Assembly: GCF_025152745.1 (NCBI RefSeq)
Contig: NZ_CP104040.1
Coordinates: forward strand, 930,001 to 994,000
Source: Rhizobium sp. WSM4643
GTDB lineage: Bacteria > Pseudomonadota > Alphaproteobacteria > Rhizobiales > Rhizobiaceae
DNA: 64,000 bases
Direction of reading: 5' to 3'
Positions 1 through 7,180 of this stretch are shown here, piece after piece (within the stretch, counting starts at the first letter, position 1; the number at the start of each line of letters is the position of its first letter). A program made the translations under genes and the position numbers. A model generated the notes under the pieces. That model saw only the letters and a list, made by a program, of their open reading frames with translations. It was not told the DNA's origin and searched no databases.

Positions 1-2
1 GC

Positions 3-28
3 AAAAAAAAGCCCCGCGTGAGCGGGGC
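3..28 (-). terminator. Rho-independent terminator, leftward
   Basis: A 7-bp perfect GC stem (GCCCCGC at 11-17, GCGGGGC at 22-28) with a GTGA loop is preceded on the plus strand by eight A residues. Read leftward this is a stem followed by a U-tract, so it should stop minus-strand transcription. No minus-strand protein gene lies just to its right, so the terminated transcript may be a small RNA from 29-283. Confidence 0.7.
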
Positions 29-260
29 AAGGATGGAAAGGCGGATTGGGGCGTGCATCCCATCATCCTCGCGCGCAACTCGGCGGCGGCGGAAAAGTTC
101 CAGCTACCGATACAATCTCTGAAATTTTCCAGAAAGCGGCGAAGCCCACGAGCTTTCACGAGACGGAGCAAACGAAACCTGGCCGCACGAAACTCTTGCC
201 ACCTTCTGTAAAGATCAAATTTTAGCATCTGCTAACGAACAAAATGCCGGCGTGTCGGTT
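29..260 (-). ncRNA. Candidate small RNA (leftward)
   Basis: This stretch has no credible coding frame yet ends at a strong leftward intrinsic terminator at 3-28. That arrangement is typical of a trans-encoded small RNA in alphaproteobacteria. The 5' end is undefined and I could not identify a convincing promoter or match it to a known family from memory. The alternative is that the terminator only stops antisense readthrough below the gene at 284. The call is inference from the terminator and lack of an ORF. Confidence 0.3.
222..235. promoter_or_regulatory. Short palindrome upstream of the 284 gene
   Basis: TTAGCA-TC-TGCTAA is a perfect 6-bp inverted repeat about 50 bp before the ATG at 284, in an AT-rich patch that also looks like promoter DNA. 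It could be an operator, but no regulator can be named. Confidence 0.25.
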
Positions 261-283
261 TTCCTCTCAAGGAGGAAACAGTC

Positions 284-469
284 ATGAAGACCATGAACAA
301 TCGCCAAGTTCGCATTCCCGGACCGCGAGAGCATGATGTTGCCGAACATTGCCGCAAGTTCGGGATCGGCCCGGCGGAGGAGAAGAAGCTGAAGAAGCTT
401 CTCGGCCCCCGGGCGCCGCTCCATGAAATCCACGCGAACGCTCCGCCGCGCCAACCCAAGTGGCGTTAG
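284..469 (+). CDS. Small DUF3606-like protein, 61 aa
   Basis: A 61-residue, strongly basic soluble protein. The start is well fixed: AAGGAGG lies 8 nt before ATG 284. The middle (about residues 17-45: a His-Cys pair, KFGIG, then a Lys-rich helix and LLGP) resembles the helix-turn-helix-like core of DUF3606 proteins, in which a KFGV/KHGI segment is followed by a helix and a conserved Gly. The family's function is unknown. It is the first of a run of very small genes reaching to 5 kb and has no obvious operon partner. Reality of the gene is supported by the RBS; the family label is tentative. Confidence 0.7.
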   Translation: MKTMNNRQVRIPGPREHDVAEHCRKFGIGPAEEKKLKKLLGPRAPLHEIHANAPPRQPKWR

Positions 470-518
470 GCCAGGAGACGTGCGACGCGGTTCTCCAGGA
501 ATGCATCAAACAAAAGGT

Positions 519-554
519 GAGAGCGGTTCGGTCCATGAAAGCTGAACCGCTCTC
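519..554. repeat. Hairpin of 11-bp arms
   Basis: GAGAGCGGTTC (519-529) and GAACCGCTCTC (544-554) form a perfect 11-bp stem with a 14-nt loop. It lies 50 bp after the stop of the 284-469 gene and may end its transcript, but there is no T-run after the stem, so it could equally be a copy of an intergenic palindromic repeat. Confidence 0.45.
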
Positions 555-750
555 GTTTGTGGGGGGGGTGCGACAGGCGGGGCATATGAGTGCTTCACGC
601 CGCATTACGGCAATGACTCAAAGATTGAGCGAAACGGACGGTGCCGCGAAGGCGGGTGAAAGAGCTTCTGTTGCCCGGATTTTCAACAATCGATTTTGTT
701 TGAGACCTGGACATAACTGCTCGGCTTGCTCCATCTGGATTCGCTGAAAG

Positions 751-772
751 CCCCGCTCCGGCGGGGGTTTTC
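751..772 (+). terminator. Terminator-like hairpin, rightward
   Basis: CCCCGC-TCCG-GCGGGG followed by GTTTTC is a compact GC stem with a short T-run, oriented for rightward transcripts. The nearest credible plus-strand gene ends at 469, so either a long 3' tail or an untranslated RNA in 560-750 would end here. Confidence 0.45.
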
Positions 773-1157
773 GTTGGCGTTGCGATGCGCCTGTCGGTTT
801 TCGCCCCGCGGGAGTTTATCGGTGTGACGGTCGCAACGTGCCCGGGCAGGTTGTTGATGATCCCTCGGCGGATTTTCCGGGATCGTGGCGTCGCATTTTT
901 GCCGGGGAACTTCCGACAAGATCAGGGGTTTTGGCGGCGGATCGCGCGGCAGGTCTCGTCTCCTGTACCACTGCTACCCCTGCAGTTGCTGCGCGATCCA
1001 CTGATGCAAGCACGATGATAGCCGCTTTGCTCCCGGCTGCTGCCAGCGGGCTATGCAGCGGTCGTTCGTCACCGTTGAAAGTTCCTACCTTCAAAGACGC
1101 CCCGACCTCAGCACCTGCGCTGGCCCACGAGCCATAGGTCCGGGCCAGGAAAGCGTG
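773..1157. other. Intergenic region without a credible gene
   Basis: Several overlapping short ORFs exist on both strands, but none has a Shine-Dalgarno or a recognisable domain, and all are low-complexity Ala/Ser/Pro/Arg frames. I see no convincing coding or RNA signal here. Confidence 0.5.
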
Positions 1158-1358
1158 TCAATGCCGTGGGCGCCGCGACAGCATGAGGATGTAATCGTCG
1201 GCGATATCGGCAACCACCATGGCGGCTTCAGCGGCCGTATATCCTTTGCCGATGGCGTCGCTGACGATTTTCATGACGGCCGGCTCAAGCGCTTCCCGAC
1301 AGTCGGACAGACTTTCGACATGCGGGCATTTTGCACGAAATTCCAAGACATTGTTCAT
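1158..1358 (-). CDS. Small hypothetical protein, 66 aa
   Basis: An acidic, helical 66-residue protein beginning MNNVLEFR. The start at 1358 is chosen because GGAGGG sits just upstream on the minus strand; the longer frame to 1415 would add 19 residues before that Shine-Dalgarno. It has a CPHVESLSDCREAL segment with two Cys and an Ala-rich helix (residues 40-52). I do not recognise a family. It stands alone, with gene-free DNA on both sides, in the small-gene island. Confidence 0.75.
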   Translation of the reverse strand: MNNVLEFRAKCPHVESLSDCREALEPAVMKIVSDAIGKGYTAAEAAMVVADIADDYILMLSRRPRH

Positions 1359-1754
1359 GACATACCCTCCATTTTGATTGAGCTCGGCCCCTATGCATGG
1401 AAGCCGCCTTTCCACGAAAAGGCAGGCAACGATTCCGGCGAGCTGCTTCAGGAACCAGAAGTGTTTTCCTGAAGCTACGATGGCATAGGCCCCGATGTAT
1501 TCAAGCGCATGCTGATATTAAGGTAAGCCAGTAGGGTTAATTCGTCCGCTGATGTTGCATCGTGGCATCGAAAGCAGATGCAGGCCAGCCGCGGCTAATG
1601 CATCGGCCCGCAAATCGGAATCGATCTTCGGAAGCACGATGCGTCGATCCAAAGTGTTACAGCGCCGCGCGGCTGAAAAGACGCGCGGCGCTGTCATGCA
1701 TGTCCCTCAAAACTGTGTCTTGGGACGAAGGTATGCATGAACGCCTGTATGGCT
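1359..1754. other. Intergenic region with one palindromic repeat
   Basis: About 400 bp between two leftward small genes. Apart from the palindrome at 1659-1694 I see nothing that supports a gene; short ORFs here lack ribosome-binding sites. Confidence 0.5.
1659..1694. repeat. Perfect 13-bp palindromic repeat element
   Basis: ACAGCGCCGCGCG (1659-1671) pairs with CGCGCGGCGCTGT (1682-1694) around a 10-nt loop. Sequences of this type (a GCGCGTC...GACGCGC core next to AAAGTGTTACAGCG) are, as far as I recall, scattered between genes in Rhizobium genomes. It lies about 60 bp beyond the stop of the leftward gene at 1755 and could also stabilise or end that transcript, but there is no T-run on either side. 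Confidence 0.6.
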
Positions 1755-1937
1755 TCAGACGCTGATGCGCCGGCCGGCCTTATCAGCCTCTTTGCGATTG
1801 GCGCCGTGCTTTTCGATGATGCCTTTGGCATCCTCGTTGGAAATGCGGTGTTTCTTCGCGAAGTAGATGACGTCGTAGGGCCCGTCAGTCGCGGCCGCTT
1901 TGGCCGGCTGGGGCTTTTTCGTTGTGTCATTGGTCAT
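1755..1937 (-). CDS. DUF3606 family protein, 60 aa
   Basis: A 60-residue protein whose second half (YDVIYFAKKHRIS, then EDAKGIIEKHGANRKEAD) fits the DUF3606 pattern of an F-x-x-x-H-x-I-S turn, a helix, and G-x-x-R. The first 20 residues are Thr/Lys/Pro/Ala-rich and probably disordered. Start at ATG 1937 is preferred because GAAAGGA lies just before it; an upstream TTG at 1952 is part of that Shine-Dalgarno region. The function of DUF3606 is unknown. It is a second likely member in this window after 284-469. Confidence 0.8.
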   Translation of the reverse strand: MTNDTTKKPQPAKAAATDGPYDVIYFAKKHRISNEDAKGIIEKHGANRKEADKAGRRISV

Positions 1938-2065
1938 GATTTTTCCTTTCAAGGCAATGTGGCGCCGGACACCAAGTCATGTCAGCGCCTATTCTCTCCG
2001 GAACGAGGATCGGAGAACCGTCACCCTCAATCCGGCATTGGTCGAAGAACTGGCTTCGTGCCGTT

Positions 2066-2302
2066 TTATCGATGCGCCCGGGCGGTCTTGTGTTTTTCCC
2101 AGATCTGCGTCGCCTGCGCTGCGATCCCGGTCTTGTGGAAGCGCAGCAGGTGAAGTCCTTCATTGCGTCGTTTTTCGTCGAAGGCGCTGTTTTCGTAGTC
2201 GGAGCCTTCGACGATGCTCTCGCTTTGAAGAACGGCCTTCAATTCCTGCACATAGTGTCCGGTGATGTTGAAAAGGGCTTCATTCTCGGGTGTGTCTGTC
2301 AT
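2066..2302 (-). CDS. Small hypothetical protein, 78 aa
   Basis: A 78-residue soluble, charged protein beginning MTDTPENEALFNITG. It contains an acidic stretch (SIVEGSDYENSAFDEKRR) and a C-terminal basic helix (AQATQIWEKHKTARAHR). A CAGGG Shine-Dalgarno precedes ATG 2302. I do not recognise the family. It lies between the DUF3606 gene (1755-1937) and the flavin-type protein (2510-2953), all leftward, with more than 100 bp between them, so they are probably transcribed separately. Confidence 0.7.
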   Translation of the reverse strand: MTDTPENEALFNITGHYVQELKAVLQSESIVEGSDYENSAFDEKRRNEGLHLLRFHKTGIAAQATQIWEKHKTARAHR

Positions 2303-2509
2303 CGTTTTCCCTGTGGGTGGTCGTGTGGCATTGAACGCGATGCTGGTTCAGCAAGCCGCGTTGGTAAGATGCATCAAGCAATCCGCGCCCCTATGGGAAG
2401 GCTGGTATCGGACAGCGCTGAGCCGTGTCTGTCTGGAGTTCCATATATCGTGCAGCAACGCCGCGCCGTGAATCGATGGTGGAGGCGCGGCAGGTCTGAA
2501 GACGCCACC

Positions 2510-2953
2510 TTAAACCACTTGCCGTCCCGATACCACGTCAATCGAAATGCCGAAGAATATGGAGGGAGCAGGCTTGTCTTCGCTTTCCGAGCTTAGAACA
2601 AGCGATCCGGGTTCCCACCAAAACGGTTGCTTCTGCAGCAGAGACCAGGCGTGGAGGCGTTCGTCATGCCGGGCCGGCGTATCGGTCAGCTCATCATAGG
2701 TGCCCTGAACAAGCACGCTCTTCCACGTTCGGTTTTCGCCGAATTCTTCAACCTGAACACAGGCGGGTGAATGGGCCCGCAATAGATCAATCTTCAGGCC
2801 CGGCATGGAAAATATGAAGAGCCGGTCTGTTTCATAGGCATACTGAATGGGAACGATATAGGGATATTTTTCGCCGAGACATGCCAAGTGGCCACGGGTG
2901 TGGCCTGCCAGAAAGGCGAGGCAGTCTTGTTGACCCATTTCTCGCAGTTGCAT
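2510..2953 (-). CDS. Pyridoxamine 5'-phosphate oxidase-fold protein
   Basis: A 147-residue single-domain protein of the flavin-binding split-barrel (PNPOx-like) family. Typical features are visible: an N-terminal helix (CLAFLAGHTRGHLAC), a YIVPIQYAY strand, LFIFSMPGLKIDLLRAH (the substrate/FMN-contact loop with its Lys), VCVQVEE-type strand, and a WKSVLVQGTY strand. Members bind FMN, heme or F420 and reduce small substrates; the exact activity here is unknown. The start at 2953 (MQLREMGQ) is preferred over the longer frame to 3052 because the extra 33 residues are not family-like. It sits in the small-gene island, leftward. Confidence 0.85.
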   Translation of the reverse strand: MQLREMGQQDCLAFLAGHTRGHLACLGEKYPYIVPIQYAYETDRLFIFSMPGLKIDLLRAHSPACVQVEEFGENRTWKSVLVQGTYDELTDTPARHDERLHAWSLLQKQPFWWEPGSLVLSSESEDKPAPSIFFGISIDVVSGRQVV

Positions 2954-3038
2954 CGCACTATCCAATTCCGTCAGCGTTTCAGCCCCTCGTTCGATTGGCA
3001 GCCGAGCGTCTTGGCCCGCCGCAACAGTCTTCCAGCGC

Positions 3039-3185
3039 CTACCAGAAGACATCCTTGAAGATAATATAGACGATAAAGGCCAGACAGATTGCTGGTGTCG
3101 ATTTCACTAGAAAGTCGATGTACCGGAGCCTGCCGATATGCTGAGCCAGGCGTTTCCACGAATGGATGTTTACCGTGGAAGACAT
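3039..3185 (-). CDS. Single-pass small membrane protein, 48 aa
   Basis: A 48-residue protein with a positively charged N-terminal half (HSWKRLAQHIGRLRY) and one C-terminal transmembrane helix (about residues 30-44, STPAICLAFIVYIIF). Predicted topology is N-in. Two ATGs lie in tandem (3188 and 3185); the second is chosen because it leaves 5 nt after the perfect AGGAGG, while the first leaves only 2. No family recognised. A possible extracytoplasmic-stress promoter (GTGAAC, 16 nt, GGTT) lies upstream, which is suggestive only. Confidence 0.7.
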   Translation of the reverse strand: MSSTVNIHSWKRLAQHIGRLRYIDFLVKSTPAICLAFIVYIIFKDVFW

Positions 3186-3250
3186 CATGCCCTCCTTTGG
3201 TTGGGGCCGGGTAATAACCCCGGGAAGCAGCACCCGTTCACAAGCTGCCA

Positions 3251-3613
3251 CTACACCAGATATGGGCGCCAAACATCTGCGCTGCAAGGCGTGGCGGATT
3301 GCCGGTCCGACAATGAGATCCCGCTGCTGTGCACGATCGCAAGGGCGCGCGCGGATGTCCCAGGATTGCTGGGCACGTCGATACAGGGTTGCGCTTCTAC
3401 CTCAACCATCGCTTCGATCAGTTTCAGCCGATCGAGCTTCCGCCGTTGATCGTCGTAGAGCCTGCTGAGCAGCGCATAGGCCGATCCGGAGGGTCTGCCT
3501 TTGCGCAATAATTTCTTGATCAGCATTTCCTGATCGGCAACGCGATGCGCCGCCTTCACGATATGGCGACGTGCCAGCTTCAGGTCTTTCGGGCGGTATC
3601 GTGTCGAAACCAT
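3251..3613 (-). CDS. Hypothetical protein, 120 aa
   Basis: A basic 120-residue protein. The first 75 residues are two or three amphipathic helices rich in Arg/Lys (KDLKLARRHIVKAAHRVADQ, then a DDQRRKLDRLKLIEAMVEVE helix), likely a small helical bundle or coiled coil; the C-terminal 45 residues are Ser/Ala-rich and look unstructured. ATG 3613 follows a GGGGGAGAA Shine-Dalgarno. I do not recognise a family. Neighbours are other leftward small genes. Confidence 0.7.
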   Translation of the reverse strand: MVSTRYRPKDLKLARRHIVKAAHRVADQEMLIKKLLRKGRPSGSAYALLSRLYDDQRRKLDRLKLIEAMVEVEAQPCIDVPSNPGTSARALAIVHSSGISLSDRQSATPCSADVWRPYLV

Positions 3614-3692
3614 ATGCTTTTCTCCCCCTGTCTCATCCGGCAGTAGCAGGATGGTCGCCGGTTCAGTTCGCCGACCGCACGCCTGCCAGCGG

Positions 3693-3956
3693 TCAGCGAA
3701 AATCTGCGGCCGTCAGCGTGAAGTTGTTTCCGCGCCGATGCTGATAGGCCCGCGATGCGGCTTCCTGAATCGAAGAACGCGCTGCATCAAAGGCATTGAG
3801 ATATGCGGCTTCGGAAGAATTGTGGGTGATCGCACTGCCGAGGGCTGCTTCTTCGACCAGAAACCTGACCTCGAACATGCCGTCATAGCCGGTGAAGCGG
3901 ACACCTTTTCGCGCTTCGTCGAAGCTGCGGCTTCTGTTGGGGAAAATAAGCGTCAT
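3693..3956 (-). CDS. DUF1488 family protein, 87 aa
   Basis: An 87-residue protein beginning MTLIFPNRSRSFDEARKGV. The pattern of an N-terminal FPNRSRS(F/Y)D segment, VRFTGYDG, EVRFLVEE and a helical C-terminal half ending in a basic NFTLTAADFR tail matches DUF1488, a short family common in rhizobia with no established function. AAGGATAACCGCA precedes ATG 3956. It is one of the leftward small genes of this island. Confidence 0.85.
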   Translation of the reverse strand: MTLIFPNRSRSFDEARKGVRFTGYDGMFEVRFLVEEAALGSAITHNSSEAAYLNAFDAARSSIQEAASRAYQHRRGNNFTLTAADFR

Positions 3957-4093
3957 TGCGGTTATCCTTGGAAATGGGCGCGGCCGACCTGCGGAACTCG
4001 GGCACCGGTGATGATGGATGCACGAAGGGCGAATAGCTTGATGCCGGATGTCCGGCGATCAGCCTGCCTGCATGTCCGAGCGTCCAGCAGATC

Positions 4094-4393
4094 TCAATGG
4101 ATGGTCTGCACGATGACCCGGTTTTCAAGCAAAGCTTCCGATGTCTTGATCAAGCGCATCGTACCCGTGATAACCTCATCGGAATAGAGCGAATCCGCAC
4201 GGGAAATTTCGTCCGTCATATCGCGGAGAACTTTGTTGATCTCCAGCAGTGGCGGCACGAATTCCACCAATCCGGCGGCTGCCAGCCCGTGCGTCAACCG
4301 CGCGATTGCCTCTCTCAGGTGATTGACCAGTGCACGCCTTTCCACCGGCAGTGCCGGCGGCTTTGTGAGGGTCGCTTCATCGTTGAACCGCAT
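4094..4393 (-). CDS. Hypothetical helical protein, 99 aa
   Basis: A 99-residue protein, mostly alpha-helical by composition, with no Cys. It contains a VERRALVNHLREAIARL helix, a VEFVPPLLEINKVLRDM segment and a C-terminal RLIKTSEALLENRVIVQ helix. AGGAGG lies 8-9 nt upstream of ATG 4393, so expression is well supported. No family recognised. It is divergent from the gene at 4584. Confidence 0.75.
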   Translation of the reverse strand: MRFNDEATLTKPPALPVERRALVNHLREAIARLTHGLAAAGLVEFVPPLLEINKVLRDMTDEISRADSLYSDEVITGTMRLIKTSEALLENRVIVQTIH

Positions 4394-4583
4394 GATGCGA
4401 ATCCTCCTGTCACTGAAATGGGTTCCGCCACGGCATTATCAATGGCTGCCGCCGAATGAGGTTGCGGTCAGCTGCCAATAAGCGCAAGCTAATTTATCGG
4501 CGGGCACGATACGGGCACCGCTGCTTGGGGCGCGCCAGTGATGTTAGCGCCAGTGAACCCTAGCCCCAACGAAGGAGGACATC

Positions 4584-4988
4584 ATGTCTTCCACTTCAGA
4601 TCAGTTTTTCGATATTGCCAATCTGAGAATGCTCGATCGTATTCTGCGAAAGGCCGGCTTTCGCGGCGGTGAAACTCATGCGGTCGATGAGACTGAGATC
4701 ACCGCCACAAGTTTCCTCATTCATTGTTTCCAGATGGGCATCGTCGACGAGGCCGCGTTGAGGTCGTCGCTGAAAATGTATCTCGCGACGCAGCTGAGTT
4801 CAGGTCCGCTTCCTCATGCGACCGAAGACGCCTCCTTTTCCAGGTGGCAGGATGACGGCGGCGCCCCGATGAAAGCCTATCGGATCGCGCGGTATACGGC
4901 GTCGGGGCGTGCGGATACACCACCACGGCCGCCAGGCTACCGTTTGACCAAAACCAGACTGCCTGAACGTTTGTCCGAGATCCCGTGA
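4584..4988 (+). CDS. Hypothetical protein, 134 aa
   Basis: A 134-residue soluble protein starting at ATG 4584 behind GAAGGAGG. The N-terminal 75 residues (FDIANLRMLDRILRKAGF, then an acidic helix, then FLIHCFQMGIVDEAALRSSL) resemble a small helical domain seen in short rhizobial hypothetical proteins. The C-terminal 50 residues are Arg/Pro-rich and probably disordered. I do not recognise a named family. It is the last, rightward member of the small-gene island. Confidence 0.75.
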   Translation: MSSTSDQFFDIANLRMLDRILRKAGFRGGETHAVDETEITATSFLIHCFQMGIVDEAALRSSLKMYLATQLSSGPLPHATEDASFSRWQDDGGAPMKAYRIARYTASGRADTPPRPPGYRLTKTRLPERLSEIP

Positions 4989-5129
4989 ACGGGTCTGCTG
5001 CCACAGGCCGGTTCTAAGACGTTACCGGCTGCCGCCACCAACCGGGGTCGAGACGAGTGACTCGGTCCCGGTAAGGTTGGGGTGAGGGGGCAGCCATCGG
5101 CGCGTCCGCTTTCCCGAGGTCCGGTCGCC

Positions 5130-6635
5130 TCAAGCAGCCCCAAACGGCACGGCGACGAAGGTCTTGTTGCCGTCGCGTTCGACGAGCAGCAGCACCGACT
5201 TGCGGCCGGCCTTGCCGGCATCGGCGATTGCGGTCTTGACGTCGCGGGCGTTATGGACCGGTCTATCGTTCACCGAGACGATGACATCGCCGGACTGGAT
5301 GCCGGCGGCAGCCGCCGACTTGTCCGGGGCGACTTTGGCGACCACCGCGCCACTGATCGAGCGCGGCAGGTTGAGCTGCTGGCGCACGTCGGGTGTCAGG
5401 TCGGCAAGGCCGATGCCGAGGCTCGGCTGGCCGCTGCTCTCGCCCTTGCTGGCGGGACTTTCGGCCGCGGCCTGCTTCTGGCCTTCCTCATTGGTGCCGA
5501 CGGTGACGTTGAGATCGATGGTCTTGCCATCGCGCCAGATGCTGAGAGCTTCCTTGGCGCCCGGCGAAAGGTCGGCGACCAGGCGCGACAGGTCTTTCGG
5601 CGTCTTGACGCTCTCGCCGCCGACTGAGGTGACGATATCGCCGGGCTTCAGGCCGGCATGGGCGGCCGGCGTATCGGCAGTGATGGCGGCGACCAGCGCG
5701 CCGCCGGTCTTGTCGAGGCCGACGGCATCGGCGACATCCTTGGTGACCGGCTGGATCTGCACGCCGAGATAGCCGTGATTGATCGACCCGTCCTTCTGCA
5801 GCTTGGCGACGATCGCCTTCGCCTCATCGGAGGGAATGGCGAAACCGACGCCGACGCTGCCGCCGTTCGGCGAATAGATGGCGGTGTTGATGCCGACGAC
5901 ATTGCCGCTGCGGTCGACCAGCGGGCCACCGGAATTGCCATGGTTGATCGGCGCGTCGATCTGGATGAAATCGTCATAGGGTCCGCTGTGCAGGTCGCGG
6001 CCGCGCGCCGAGACGATGCCGGCCGTTACTGTGGTGCCGATGCCGAAGGGGTTGCCGATCGCCAGGATCTGATCGCCGAGCTTCAGCCTGTCGGAATCGC
6101 CCCAGCCAATGGTTTGCAGCGGCTTGCCCGCCTCTATCTTCAACACAGCGACATCGGATTTCGGGTCTGTGCCGATCAGCTTGGCCGGCAGTTCGGTGCC
6201 GTCATCCAGCGTCACCTTGATGTCGACGGCATTGTCGATGACATGGTTGTTGGTGACGATCACTCCGTCGGGGCTGATGATGAAGCCGGAGCCGAGCGCC
6301 ATTGCCTGCTGCGACGGCCGGTTTTTCGGCGCCTGGCGCGGCAGCGGGATGCCCTGGTCCTCGAAGAATTGGCGGAACTGCTCGTCCATCGGCGACTCCT
6401 GCTGATCTGCGCTGACATCGGTTGTCTTGACAGTCGTGGTGACGGTGACGACGGCAGGTTTGTCGGCATCGACGATGGAGGCGAAGGAGCCGCTGGGGGC
6501 AAGAACGCGGCCGGTATCCGAAGGCGCGGCAACGGCATTGGAGGCGTTGATCGCAACGGGCAGGCATGCCGCGCCGGCGATGATGGCGGCCCCCACAAGG
6601 GCTGCGGTGCGATGATTGCGGAGGATGTGTGACAT
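5130..6635 (-). CDS. degP: DegP/Do-type periplasmic serine protease
   Basis: A 501-residue HtrA-family protease/chaperone of the periplasm. The first 37 residues form a signal peptide (hydrophobic core AALVGAAIIAGAACLPVAI). The trypsin-like domain has the full triad: His131 in TNNHVID, Asp161 in KSDVAVL, Ser235 in GNSGGP. Two PDZ domains follow, at about 290-385 (from GYLGVQI) and about 420-500 (from GIGLADL, ending in a KSVLLLV strand). Length is usual for DegP/MucD. Start at 6635 is chosen because the signal peptide begins there; the longer frame adds 34 non-signal residues. It is monocistronic and divergent from the LacI-type regulator. Its role is degradation and refolding of damaged envelope proteins. 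Confidence 0.95.
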   Translation of the reverse strand: MSHILRNHRTAALVGAAIIAGAACLPVAINASNAVAAPSDTGRVLAPSGSFASIVDADKPAVVTVTTTVKTTDVSADQQESPMDEQFRQFFEDQGIPLPRQAPKNRPSQQAMALGSGFIISPDGVIVTNNHVIDNAVDIKVTLDDGTELPAKLIGTDPKSDVAVLKIEAGKPLQTIGWGDSDRLKLGDQILAIGNPFGIGTTVTAGIVSARGRDLHSGPYDDFIQIDAPINHGNSGGPLVDRSGNVVGINTAIYSPNGGSVGVGFAIPSDEAKAIVAKLQKDGSINHGYLGVQIQPVTKDVADAVGLDKTGGALVAAITADTPAAHAGLKPGDIVTSVGGESVKTPKDLSRLVADLSPGAKEALSIWRDGKTIDLNVTVGTNEEGQKQAAAESPASKGESSGQPSLGIGLADLTPDVRQQLNLPRSISGAVVAKVAPDKSAAAAGIQSGDVIVSVNDRPVHNARDVKTAIADAGKAGRKSVLLLVERDGNKTFVAVPFGAA

Positions 6636-7180
6636 GGTGGTGATCCCTTGGGCGGTGGTCCCTGGCGAGAGCATTGGCTTGGATGGCGTCGTGGTTCCAT
6701 GTCCTGGGACCTGGCGTCGGATGGCGTTTGGCGCCAATTCCTTCTGGAAACGCGCAGTCGTCGAGGGGCGGCGACCGGGGAGAGAAGAATTGGCGCTCGG
6801 GATTCATATGATCCCACCAAGCAGATTTTCAAATTAAAGTTTGAACATGTTTATATTGCCGATTTGTAAGAAATGACTGGAATTTAATCTTCGCTCATGC
6901 GGCGTTTGAGCTTCTCGAAAATTCCGGCTTGATTTTGCCTCGTTTGGCGGCCGCCGCCATGTTTTTATTCGACAATAAATGGACTTATTCCTGGAGGCGG
7001 TGATCCGATCGCCGCATGCGTCCGTAATTTGCCGGCAGACGATCCTGTGCTCTTTCTGGAATTGTATTCCGGATCCCATTTCAAATATAAAATGTTAGTA
7101 GACTCTAAATTATTTCTTCTTCAAAAAGTAACGGCCGCGATTCGAGGGCAGGCGAGTCTCGCGGGCGAAGAATAAGGGGG
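6636..7180. other. Divergent promoter region, degP / LacI-type gene
   Basis: About 545 bp with no credible gene. From about 6830 to 7130 it is clearly AT-rich relative to the flanks, which suits promoters for both divergent genes. I could not single out reliable -35/-10 pairs or an operator. Confidence 0.5.

Noticed and set aside
460..747. Rightward 95-codon frame after the first small gene
   Set aside because: It overlaps the 284 gene's end, has no Shine-Dalgarno and reads through the 519-554 hairpin. Its stop abutting the 751-772 hairpin is noted but not enough.
816..1137. Overlapping 92- and 99-codon frames on opposite strands
   Set aside because: Low-complexity composition, no ribosome-binding sites, no recognisable domain.
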